Shown here: positions 58,204 through 64,000 of the stretch, piece by piece
Position numbering within the stretch: the stretch's first letter is position 1
How the letters are laid out: each line of letters begins with the position of its first letter
From: Malikia sp041190985
GTDB taxonomy: Bacteria; Pseudomonadota; Gammaproteobacteria; Burkholderiales; Burkholderiaceae_C
Direction of reading: 5' to 3'
NCBI GenBank assembly: GCA_041190985.1
Contig: JBEEPT010000110.1
Span: 1 to 64,000 of the forward strand
Length of the DNA stretch: 64,000 nucleotides
Program-made: the position numbers and the translations under genes
The notes under the pieces: generated by a model
The model's input: only the letters and a program-made list of their open reading frames with translations
The model's database searches: none
Told to the model about the DNA's origin: nothing

Positions 58204-58439
58204 GGATCGGTCCCCTTCAGGATGTGGTCGCAGCTGACCTCGTAGATCTCCGACAGCCGCAGCATGGTCTGCATGGACAGCCCGATGATGCCCTTCTCCA
58301 TGCGGTGCACGGCCTGCAGCGAACAGCCGATCTGCTCGCCGGCGACCTTCAGGGTCCAGCCGCGCGCCTTGCGCAGCTGGCGCAGCCGCCTCCCGATCGG
58401 GACCATTTCCGGCATCGGCTGGCGATAGGCGCCCATCAC
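58194..58439 (-). CDS. XRE-family helix-turn-helix regulator
   Basis: 81 residues. IGRRLRQLRKARGWTLKVAGEQIGCSLQAVHRMEKGIIGLSMQTMLRLSEIYEVSCDHIL is a full XRE HTH. It overlaps the ATPase gene stop at its start. A regulator inside the recombination operon would let the operon limit its own or another promoter. Confidence 0.82.
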   Translation of the reverse strand: MMGAYRQPMPEMVPIGRRLRQLRKARGWTLKVAGEQIGCSLQAVHRMEKGIIGLSMQTMLRLSEIYEVSCDHILKGTDPCS

Positions 58440-60082
58440 TCGGCTGCCATGGCTGCCGCGGTGACAGGCCGGCCGATGCCAGCCTCCAGAAAGGTCACCG
58501 GGATGTTGGCATCGGCGAGCTGCTGGGCCTCGCTTCGGTTCAGCGTCATGCCGATCAGGACCGGGATGTCGAACTGCTGGGTGAGCCGCAACAGGCCGTT
58601 GCGCCCTCGCTTGTCGAGGAGGTCGGCGGCGTCGAGCACGACCAGATCGGAGCTATCCCGCTCGGCGAAGAACAGCGCGATCGCCGCGTCGACGCGCCAG
58701 CGAGCGCCGCTGGACAGGCGCTCCCAGGGGATGCCGCCGAGGCTGAAGTGCAGGTCGAGATCGACTTCGACCTTGCCCCAGCCGGTGGCCTCGCAGAGGT
58801 CGGCGAAGCCCGAGTTCATCATGTCGACCAGATCGCCGAGCTTGGTCTTGCGCAGGCCGGTGGCGGCGGCAAGCCCAGCTGCTGCCGTGAGAGCCACGAT
58901 CTCCAGATGCAGCCGCCGCGCTTCCTTGGTGATCCGGATGTCCTCGCGCAGCGTGCGCTTGGCCTCGATCTCCGCGTCGATCTTCGCGGTGTCCAAGGGA
59001 TGCGCCGGCGGCAGCTTCTCCAGCTCGCTCGCAGCCTCATCGGCCGTCTTGATCTGGGCGTCGACGGCGCTCTGCTGTCGGACCAGATCCTTGAACGCGG
59101 CTTCCAGCCGCTCGAGGGCAGTCTTGGAATCCGCGAAGGACTTTGGGTCGACCGTGATACCGGCTTCGACCTTGCGTGCCAGCGGTGCCGTGGGATGGAT
59201 GGCGATCCGCTGCGAGCAGTGCGGGCACTGCGCCTCGGGATGCCCCATCACCTTGCGCTCGTGCGCCTGCCGGGCGGCGGCGAGCTTGGGCTCGGCCGCT
59301 TCGATCTCGCGGGTCAGCTGCTCGCGGCGTTCCCGAAGTGCCGAGAGAGCGCCAACCTTGGCGACCAGATCGACGCGGCGGGCCTGCAGGACGCCGCTGT
59401 CGCGCAGCATGTCGTCGCGCTGCCTGACCAGGGCATCGACCTCGGCCGAGACCGCATCCAGGTCCTGATCGACCAGCTCGAGGTCATGGTTGCCCGCCTG
59501 CCAGGACTCCGCCCCCTTGGGCGGGTAGCTCGACACGTTGGTCAGCTGGCGCCAAGCCCCCTTCCCTTCCTTGGCCCGGTCGGCGAACGCCTTGGCGGCA
59601 TTGTCCCAGCCGATGGAATCGATCTGACGCCATGCCGCTTCGGCCGCCTTCTTCGGGATGCTGGCCGCCTCCGCGGCCGCGATCCACTCGGCCTGGGTTG
59701 GCAGCGCCTTCAGCGCCTCGACCAGCAACGCGGTGCGCTCCTTGGGCGACAGGCGCGCCGGCATCGTCCGGCCGGTGGCGATGGCCGAGGCCATGGGCGG
59801 GTTGTCGCCTTCCACCAGCAACTCGCCATCCGGCCAAGACGCCCCGACCCTGCCCTGATCGTCGCCGATGGCGGCCATGCCGGATCGGGCGCCAGTGCGA
59901 ATCATGGCCGCGACCTCGGCCTTGGTCGGGGCCAGCTTCATGTCCCGGGCCATCAGCGCGGCCACGATATGGCAGGTGGTAGACTTGCCGGCTTCGTTCG
60001 AGCCGGCGAGGACGTTCGGTCCGGCCTCAAGCGTGAGGTCGAGAGCCTGGATCGCCTGGATGTTCTTGATCGTGAGCTGCAT
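58436..60082 (-). CDS. SbcC/Rad50-like ATPase
   Basis: 548 residues. Walker A GSNEAGKST (27-35); coiled coils flank a zinc-hook CPHC (286-289); ABC signature LSSGARWRVDAAIALFF; Walker B-like LVVLDAADLLD in which the usual catalytic Glu is Ala. C-terminal His-containing switch (GMTLNRSE). Smaller than host SbcC; typical of phage recombination ATPases encoded next to RecT. Likely works with the PD-(D/E)XK nuclease in DNA end processing. Confidence 0.82.
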   Translation of the reverse strand: MQLTIKNIQAIQALDLTLEAGPNVLAGSNEAGKSTTCHIVAALMARDMKLAPTKAEVAAMIRTGARSGMAAIGDDQGRVGASWPDGELLVEGDNPPMASAIATGRTMPARLSPKERTALLVEALKALPTQAEWIAAAEAASIPKKAAEAAWRQIDSIGWDNAAKAFADRAKEGKGAWRQLTNVSSYPPKGAESWQAGNHDLELVDQDLDAVSAEVDALVRQRDDMLRDSGVLQARRVDLVAKVGALSALRERREQLTREIEAAEPKLAAARQAHERKVMGHPEAQCPHCSQRIAIHPTAPLARKVEAGITVDPKSFADSKTALERLEAAFKDLVRQQSAVDAQIKTADEAASELEKLPPAHPLDTAKIDAEIEAKRTLREDIRITKEARRLHLEIVALTAAAGLAAATGLRKTKLGDLVDMMNSGFADLCEATGWGKVEVDLDLHFSLGGIPWERLSSGARWRVDAAIALFFAERDSSDLVVLDAADLLDKRGRNGLLRLTQQFDIPVLIGMTLNRSEAQQLADANIPVTFLEAGIGRPVTAAAMAAE

Positions 60083-60085
60083 CGC

Positions 60086-61195
60086 TCAATCCTCCGGGAA
60101 GGGCAGCGAGCCGGTGGGCGCGTTCTTGCCGCGGCCGCGGCGCGGCGGCTGCTCCTGCTCCTGCTCGCCGGCGTTCTGCCCGCCACCGGCATCGGCGGAG
60201 ACCTGCTGCCCGCCATCGTCGCCGGGGCCGGGATCGTCCTGCTGCTGCCGCGGCGGATCCTCGCCGTCGTCCTCGAACTCGCGGGTGCGGACGACTTCGC
60301 GCTCCTGGTGCTTGGGCACGGTGTTGATCGGCTGTTCGGCGCTGTGGGTGAGGCGCGCCTGATTGGCGTCGATCACCTCGCCGGTGCCCTCGATCACCAG
60401 GCCGGCATCGTCGACATCGTCGAACAGCGAGGAGTCCCAGTGCATCGGCTTCGGGACTTTCTTCATCCCGCGCTTGAACACCTTGGCGATTGCCATCTGG
60501 TCGTACCAGTCCCGCCAAGCCGGGCTGTTCTTGCCCGGGGACTTCGACCGTATGTAGTCGACCGTGGCCTTGTCCATGTATTCGATCAACGGCGGCACAT
60601 CGCCCGGCACATGGATGATGGCGTAGGCGCCGACGAAATCCCCGCGCGGGCCGTCGAGAAAGACGTCGTGCTCGACGATGTTCTCGGTGCCGAGACGGAT
60701 GCGACGCTTGTCGTTGGCAAAGATCGCCTGCGCGTCGACCTTGGTCACCAGCCCGGCTTTGCCGGCCAGGGTGTAGAGACCCATGTAGCCGAGCTGGACC
60801 TGCACCGTCGGCTTGCCGTCGACCCTGTACGGCACCAGCCACGCGACGTTGTCGCCGATGGTCAGGCCGCGACGGGCGATGGCGACGACGCCCTGGATCA
60901 GGCCGACCATCGAGTGCAGCTTGGGGTCGAGCAGCTGCAGGTTGTTCTGCGCCGCCATCAGCGCGCCGTGGCGGAGCTGCTTGGCATAGGCGGCCATCGA
61001 CCGGTCGCCCGCGGCGATGAACTCCGGAACCGTCTTGGTCAGCCGGAGCCTGAAGTCCTCGCTGTCGAGGTAGCCCGCCAGCTGGTCGAGCTTCTCCGCG
61101 ACGCGCAGCTGCTCCCAGGGCGTGTCCTCGCCCCGGTCCTGCCCCCCTCCCCTGCCGTTGCGCGGCGGCGGGAGCTTCTGCCTCTGGTCATTCAC
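60086..61195 (-). CDS. recT: RecT-family single-strand annealing protein
   Basis: 369 residues from GTG 61195, overlapping the nuclease stop (GTGA). RecT core at ~75-250: QNNLQLLDPKLHSMVGLIQGVVAIARRGLTIGDNVAWLVPY, VQVQLGYMGLYTLAGKAG, AYAIIHVPGD, YMDKATVDYIRSKSP, WYDQMAIAKVFKRGMKKVP. The C-terminal ~110 residues are acidic, Gln/Pro-rich and end with SLPFPED, an acidic tip like SSB-tail mimics. Contains GLVIEGTGEVID shared with the 13284-13898 protein. Anneals complementary strands with the adjacent nuclease. Confidence 0.88.
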   Translation of the reverse strand: MNDQRQKLPPPRNGRGGGQDRGEDTPWEQLRVAEKLDQLAGYLDSEDFRLRLTKTVPEFIAAGDRSMAAYAKQLRHGALMAAQNNLQLLDPKLHSMVGLIQGVVAIARRGLTIGDNVAWLVPYRVDGKPTVQVQLGYMGLYTLAGKAGLVTKVDAQAIFANDKRRIRLGTENIVEHDVFLDGPRGDFVGAYAIIHVPGDVPPLIEYMDKATVDYIRSKSPGKNSPAWRDWYDQMAIAKVFKRGMKKVPKPMHWDSSLFDDVDDAGLVIEGTGEVIDANQARLTHSAEQPINTVPKHQEREVVRTREFEDDGEDPPRQQQDDPGPGDDGGQQVSADAGGGQNAGEQEQEQPPRRGRGKNAPTGSLPFPED

Positions 61196-62052
61196 AGCTT
61201 CAGTCCTCTGGTTGCTGGGCACGCCTCCTTCCCGTAGAGCCGGCAGAACTTCTGGCTGCACAGGAAGGATCTGGGGTTCACCAGGAAGCGCGACGTCTCG
61301 CCGTCCTCGCGGAACGCGAGCAGCTTCCCGGCAAAGTCGTGGACAACCGCGTGGGCGATCTCCTCGGTCTCGGCGATCGCGAGCGGTGCGGTGGTCACCG
61401 GCGGCTGCGGCTTCTCAAGCCGCACTCTGGGCAGCACGTCGAGCTGGGCCCGGTTCGGGGTCCAGCCGCGCGACCGGTACAGCAGGGAGTAGCCGCCGAG
61501 CTGGGGCGCGTGGATCATCGGCTGCGCCATGTGCCGCCGGGTCGACTTCAGGTCGCGGACAACCTGCTCGTCACCGGTGGCGGTGGCGTCCAGATGCAGG
61601 AGGTCGCCCTGTCCTGACAGGATGACGCCGTCGATGACTTCGGCCTCAAGGCGGCGCTCGACCAGCAACGGCCGGGCGGTCTCGACCACGTCCTGGCGGT
61701 AGCGGTGGACCATGCGTCGTACCTGCCGCTCGCAGGCGTTCGCATCGCCGGCGGTCTCGTCGACGATCAGCCGTGCCGCGCCGGCTTCCTTCTCCCGGCG
61801 CGCGCGGAACTCGCCGATCGCCGCATCCTCGCAGGTCGACTGCGGCACGCGCTCGCCGTTCATCCGACCCTTGAGAGCGAGCTCGGCGCCGGCGTGCACG
61901 CCCGAGCCGATCAGGGCGCCGACATTGGTCCGGGCCGGGTGCAACGTGACACCCTTGGCCGCGAACAGATCGGCCTGCGAATGAGCTGCGGTTCTCAGGC
62001 TGCAGTCGGGATAAGCCGACAGCGAGCTGGCGCGGATGACGAGCGGGGGCAT
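61192..62052 (-). CDS. PD-(D/E)XK nuclease with cysteine cluster (Cas4/RecB-like)
   Basis: 286 residues from ATG 62052, which has GGAGG seven bases upstream; the longer frame from 62106 would run through an operator. RASSLSAYPDCSLRT gives the first cysteine. GSGVHAGAE, ILSGQGDLLHLD and VVRDLKSTRR (Asp and Lys of the active site) follow, then QLGGYSLLY. The C-terminal FLCSQKFCRLYGKEAC supplies three more cysteines, as in 4Fe-4S Cas4/AddB-type nucleases. Pairs with RecT as the exonuclease of a phage recombination system. Confidence 0.82.
   Translation of the reverse strand: MPPLVIRASSLSAYPDCSLRTAAHSQADLFAAKGVTLHPARTNVGALIGSGVHAGAELALKGRMNGERVPQSTCEDAAIGEFRARREKEAGAARLIVDETAGDANACERQVRRMVHRYRQDVVETARPLLVERRLEAEVIDGVILSGQGDLLHLDATATGDEQVVRDLKSTRRHMAQPMIHAPQLGGYSLLYRSRGWTPNRAQLDVLPRVRLEKPQPPVTTAPLAIAETEEIAHAVVHDFAGKLLAFREDGETSRFLVNPRSFLCSQKFCRLYGKEACPATRGLKL
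61196..61219 (-). promoter_or_regulatory. Leader core without hairpins, inside coding sequence
   Basis: CCCAGCAACCAG on the complement of 61208-61219, within the last codons of the nuclease gene, supplying GAGGAC ahead of the recT GTG at 61195. Confidence 0.45.
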
Positions 62053-62119
62053 CCCTTTCCCTCCACAACGGAAGGAAAGGGTATCCGAAAAATTCGTATG
62101 CTTCAACCGAGAAGCAAAA
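62053..62119 (-). promoter_or_regulatory. Probable early leftward promoter and operator
   Basis: On the complement, TTGAAG and TACCCT are 17 bases apart, and TTGCTT lies further upstream. ATCCGAAAAATT (62082-62093) and AATTATTCGGAT (62122-62133) form an inverted repeat with one mismatch, overlapping this promoter. Fits control of the nuclease-recT operon by a CI- or Cro-like protein. Confidence 0.55.
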
Positions 62120-62356
62120 TTATTCGGATGCCGCCGCGTGCCGCATCGCCCGCAGCAGGCGATGCAGGAGCAAACGGCTGTCCGGATCGCCGCCGAACAG
62201 GTCGTCCGCGACCTCGATCAGCTGCCGCAGCTGGGAGGCATTGCCGGCTGGCTGTTCCAGCAACCTGCGAGCCCTCTCGAGCGCAAGGTCGGAGGCCGCG
62301 TCAATCGCGCGGTCGTCGGCGTCGCCATCGGTGTGATACGCGCTCTGGGCTAACAT
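62120..62356 (-). CDS. Small helical acidic protein
   Basis: 78 residues: MLAQSAYHTDGDADDRAIDA, LALERARRLLEQPAGNASQLRQLIEVADDLFGGDPD. Helical; no motif. Lies between repressor and nuclease genes, with operator arms touching both ends. Unknown function. Confidence 0.6.
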   Translation of the reverse strand: MLAQSAYHTDGDADDRAIDAASDLALERARRLLEQPAGNASQLRQLIEVADDLFGGDPDSRLLLHRLLRAMRHAAASE

Positions 62357-62365
62357 ATGCCTGTC

Positions 62366-62420
62366 TTGTTCTCTTCCCCACGATGGGAGCTATCTAGCGC
62401 ACAAGACGCCAAGAGAACAA
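62366..62420. promoter_or_regulatory. Inverted repeat TTGTTCTCTT / AAGAGAACAA
   Basis: Perfect 10-bp arms at 62366-62375 and 62411-62420 with a 35-base spacer, between the repressor gene and the 78-residue gene. Distinct from the ATCCGA operators, so likely bound by another factor. Confidence 0.55.
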
Positions 62421-62488
62421 TACGGCTGCCGCACTTGGTGCCGACATTCAGCCAAGCGTGAGCGCAAGTAAGGAAAACGATTTACCGG

Positions 62489-62848
62489 TTACTTCTCATC
62501 GTCTTGGGCAGATGGTGCGCCGCACACCAGGGCGTAGTAATCCGGGCGACTGAGGCCGTCGGTCAGGCCGAACAGCAGATAGTCCGAGGTCACCCTCAGC
62601 GTCCGGCAGAGGTCGAGCAGATTACCGATGGTCTGCGGCAGGCCCTCGCCTTTCTCCCAGACGTTGTAGCGGCCGGCGGCGATCCCCAGGGCGCGAGCAA
62701 GAGCGGCCTGAGAAGCATAGCCCCGCACCACGCGCACATGCGCCAGCCGTGCGCCAAATTCAGCCTGCAGAATCGCGTCGCTGGCCCTGTCTTGCATCGG
62801 TTGCTCGCTGCTGGGTCGATTCGGGTAATCGCCCGTCGTCCCGACCAT
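62489..62848 (-). CDS. Phage repressor, XRE helix-turn-helix (CI-like)
   Basis: 119 residues from ATG 62848; the ATG at 62797, preceded by a CCCAGCAGCGAGCAACC sequence, is an alternative. HTH in GARLAHVRVVRGYASQAALARALGIAAGRYNVWEKGEGLPQTIGNLLDLCRTLRVTSDYLLFG. Divergent from a Cro-like gene with an operator between them, the usual lysogeny switch. No peptidase-type C-terminal domain, so induction would not follow LexA-like self-cleavage. Confidence 0.8.
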   Translation of the reverse strand: MVGTTGDYPNRPSSEQPMQDRASDAILQAEFGARLAHVRVVRGYASQAALARALGIAAGRYNVWEKGEGLPQTIGNLLDLCRTLRVTSDYLLFGLTDGLSRPDYYALVCGAPSAQDDEK

Positions 62849-62887
62849 GGCAATCGCACTTTCTCGGATGACGGGTGGCCTTGCGGC

Positions 62888-62907
62888 ATCCGATTTTATC
62901 GGATACC
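62888..62907. promoter_or_regulatory. Switch operator ATCCGAT-TTT-ATCGGAT
   Basis: Palindrome within about 62888-62907 between the divergent repressor and Cro-like starts. TCGGATG half sites lie nearby (62860s), and the same ATCCGA sequence recurs at 62082-62133. Confidence 0.65.
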
Positions 62908-62915
62908 TGTCGGTC

Positions 62916-63299
62916 ATGCTGACAGCCCAGGACCTGATCGAGCGCTTTGGGGGCCCAACGGCTACCGCCCGTCGCATCAACGACATGGTGGAAAAGACCA
63001 GTCGTTGCGGCGATCAAAAGGTAAGTAGACGGGAAATAGCATCGGCGCGTCTCGTTCATAACTGGAAGGAACAGGGGGCGATCCCAAGGCAATGGCTGGC
63101 ACACTTTGCGGTTATGTGTCTCGATCAGCAAATCAAGCTCCGCGTTGAGGATGTCATTGCACTTGCTGGCGGCGGGCAAACGCTTGCCCAGCTTGCGGAG
63201 GCTATGGGCGTTAACTTCCAGGGTCAAGAGCCGACGAGCGCCTGTCTAGTCGGAAACCGCCGCCGGACCCGGCGGCTTCCGCGTGGACGGGGAGCATGA
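62916..63299 (+). CDS. Cro-like regulator
   Basis: 127 residues from ATG 62916. MLTAQDLIERFGGPTATARRINDM, then WKEQGAIPRQWLAHFAVMCLDQ, is the YdaS/Cro-like HTH pattern. The open extension to 62847 would cross the operator and overlap the repressor start, so it was not used. The C-terminal end is basic (NRRRTRRLPRGRGA). A terminator follows. Confidence 0.7.
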   Translation: MLTAQDLIERFGGPTATARRINDMVEKTSRCGDQKVSRREIASARLVHNWKEQGAIPRQWLAHFAVMCLDQQIKLRVEDVIALAGGGQTLAQLAEAMGVNFQGQEPTSACLVGNRRRTRRLPRGRGA

Positions 63300-63356
63300 G
63301 GCCCCGGACACCCGGCGGGTTGGGCAAGCCCGTCGGTCATTTCCTCCATGGGACCT

Positions 63357-63390
63357 GGGTCGGCGGCAACCGCTGCCGACCCATCTTTTT
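63357..63390 (+). terminator. Intrinsic terminator/attenuator
   Basis: GGGTCGGC (63357-63364) pairs with GCCGACCC (63375-63382), followed by ATCTTTTT. It lies only 13 bases before the next start, so it may be an attenuator or antitermination target for the rightward early operon. Confidence 0.75.
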
Positions 63391-63402
63391 GCGGAGACAC
63401 CT

Positions 63403-64000
63403 TTGAGCACCGACCAGCAACCGAACCCCGAACCGGACGTTCCGGCCGGGATCCTCCTCGCCCGCGACACCATGTCGGGCGACATCCGTGATCTCGTGCT
63501 CGCCGAGATCAAGGCGGCCCGTGACGGGCAGCCGTTCCACAAGCTGCGCTACGACGAGCAGCAGGCCCTGATCGACCGGATCACCGCGCGGGCCCGGCAG
63601 CTTGTGGTCCGAGCGGTGAACATCATCGCCACCGACGGCAAGCGCACGATCGAGGCCGCGGTCGAGAAGGTCGACGTCAAGGAGGGGATCAAGGTCCACC
63701 TCAAGGTGCCGCGGACCCTGGATTCGCTGACCCAGCTCGGCATGGCCGTCGGGCTCAACTGTCAGCTCTGGGTAGCCGACAGCGCGCCCTACCTCGGTGA
63801 GCGGCAGCCGCAGATGGGCGTGCCCGACCAGGGCGACATGCTGGGCGATAACCCGCCGCCGCCGCCGCGTCGCCGCTTCACCCGCGAGGACTTCACCGCC
63901 GCCGAGCCGGTGATCCAACTGGTCGAAATGCTGGCCGAGCCCGATCCCAGGCTGGATCGTTGGGTCGAGCTGGGCGGAAGGCTCGAGTTCGACGCCCGTG
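63403..64000 (+). CDS. Hypothetical early protein, C-terminus beyond window
   Basis: Open frame from TTG 63403 (GGAG six bases upstream) to the window end; 199 residues visible, no stop. DTMSGDIRDLVLAEIKAARDGQPFHKL, YDEQQALIDRITARARQLVVRAVNIIATDG, VKEGIKVHLKVPRTLDSL. A Pro-rich linker near residue 150 precedes a second segment. Looks like a conserved phage early protein of unknown function. Confidence 0.7.
   Translation, partial: MSTDQQPNPEPDVPAGILLARDTMSGDIRDLVLAEIKAARDGQPFHKLRYDEQQALIDRITARARQLVVRAVNIIATDGKRTIEAAVEKVDVKEGIKVHLKVPRTLDSLTQLGMAVGLNCQLWVADSAPYLGERQPQMGVPDQGDMLGDNPPPPPRRRFTREDFTAAEPVIQLVEMLAEPDPRLDRWVELGGRLEFDAR

Noticed and set aside
1..64000. tRNA, rRNA or integrase genes
   Set aside because: None recognised by eye on either strand; a tRNA scan and integrase profile search would be needed to exclude them.

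Overview
The window is a high-GC double-stranded DNA phage or prophage with a siphovirus gene plan. It has HK97-type head genes, a tape-measure gene followed by lambda-like tail-tip genes, and no sheath or baseplate genes. Frequent GTG/TTG starts, very high GC and the gene families suggest a high-GC proteobacterial host, probably alphaproteobacterial; that host call is inference. Both window ends cut open genes (complement <1..518 and 63403..>64000), so the genome continues on both sides. No integrase, DNA polymerase, replicative helicase, tRNA or CRISPR array was seen.

Layout. (1) 1-14.3 kb: a leftward cluster of about 28 mostly small early/accessory genes. They include DUF4942, DUF3846, DUF5131 (Gp37/Gp68), HNH, DUF2786 and DUF932 proteins, zinc-ribbon proteins and a lipoprotein. 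Many gene groups are preceded by a repeated leader made of a variable hairpin, a GGTGC/GCACC hairpin and the core CCCAGCAACGGAG, which carries the ribosome-binding site. (2) 14.3-15.84 kb: a 1.5 kb non-coding divergent region holding about 21 same-strand copies of GGCCCTG and, just before the terminase genes, a nested inverted repeat. (3) 15.84-30.1 kb rightward: terminase subunits, a portal fused to an anthrax-lethal-factor-like zinc peptidase, a MuF head protein carrying a 2H phosphoesterase domain, two terminators, prohead protease, major capsid, connectors, tail tube and a tail chaperone with a -1 frameshift site. (4) 30.1-49.7 kb rightward: tape measure, tail tip, J-like protein, several large fibre proteins (one with 31 exact 22-residue repeats) and a lysis cassette. 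(5) 49.8-62.4 kb: mainly leftward early genes (superinfection immunity, phosphoesterase, secreted metzincin, degenerate DnaQ-like protein, TerB, SbcC-like ATPase, RecT, Fe-S-type PD-(D/E)XK nuclease), interrupted by a small rightward operon at 52.7-54.2 kb. (6) 62.4-63.4 kb: a divergent repressor/Cro-like pair with palindromic operators, suggesting a temperate phage.

How it fits together. The repressor/Cro switch would control a leftward recombination and takeover operon (nuclease, RecT, SbcC-like ATPase) and a rightward operon leaving the window. The leftward cluster at 1-14 kb is another early block whose translation or transcript processing may be set by the repeated leaders. The structural operon has its own internal terminators and repeated upstream motifs. 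Two virion proteins carry enzyme domains not needed for assembly, which suggests effectors packaged with or injected alongside the genome.
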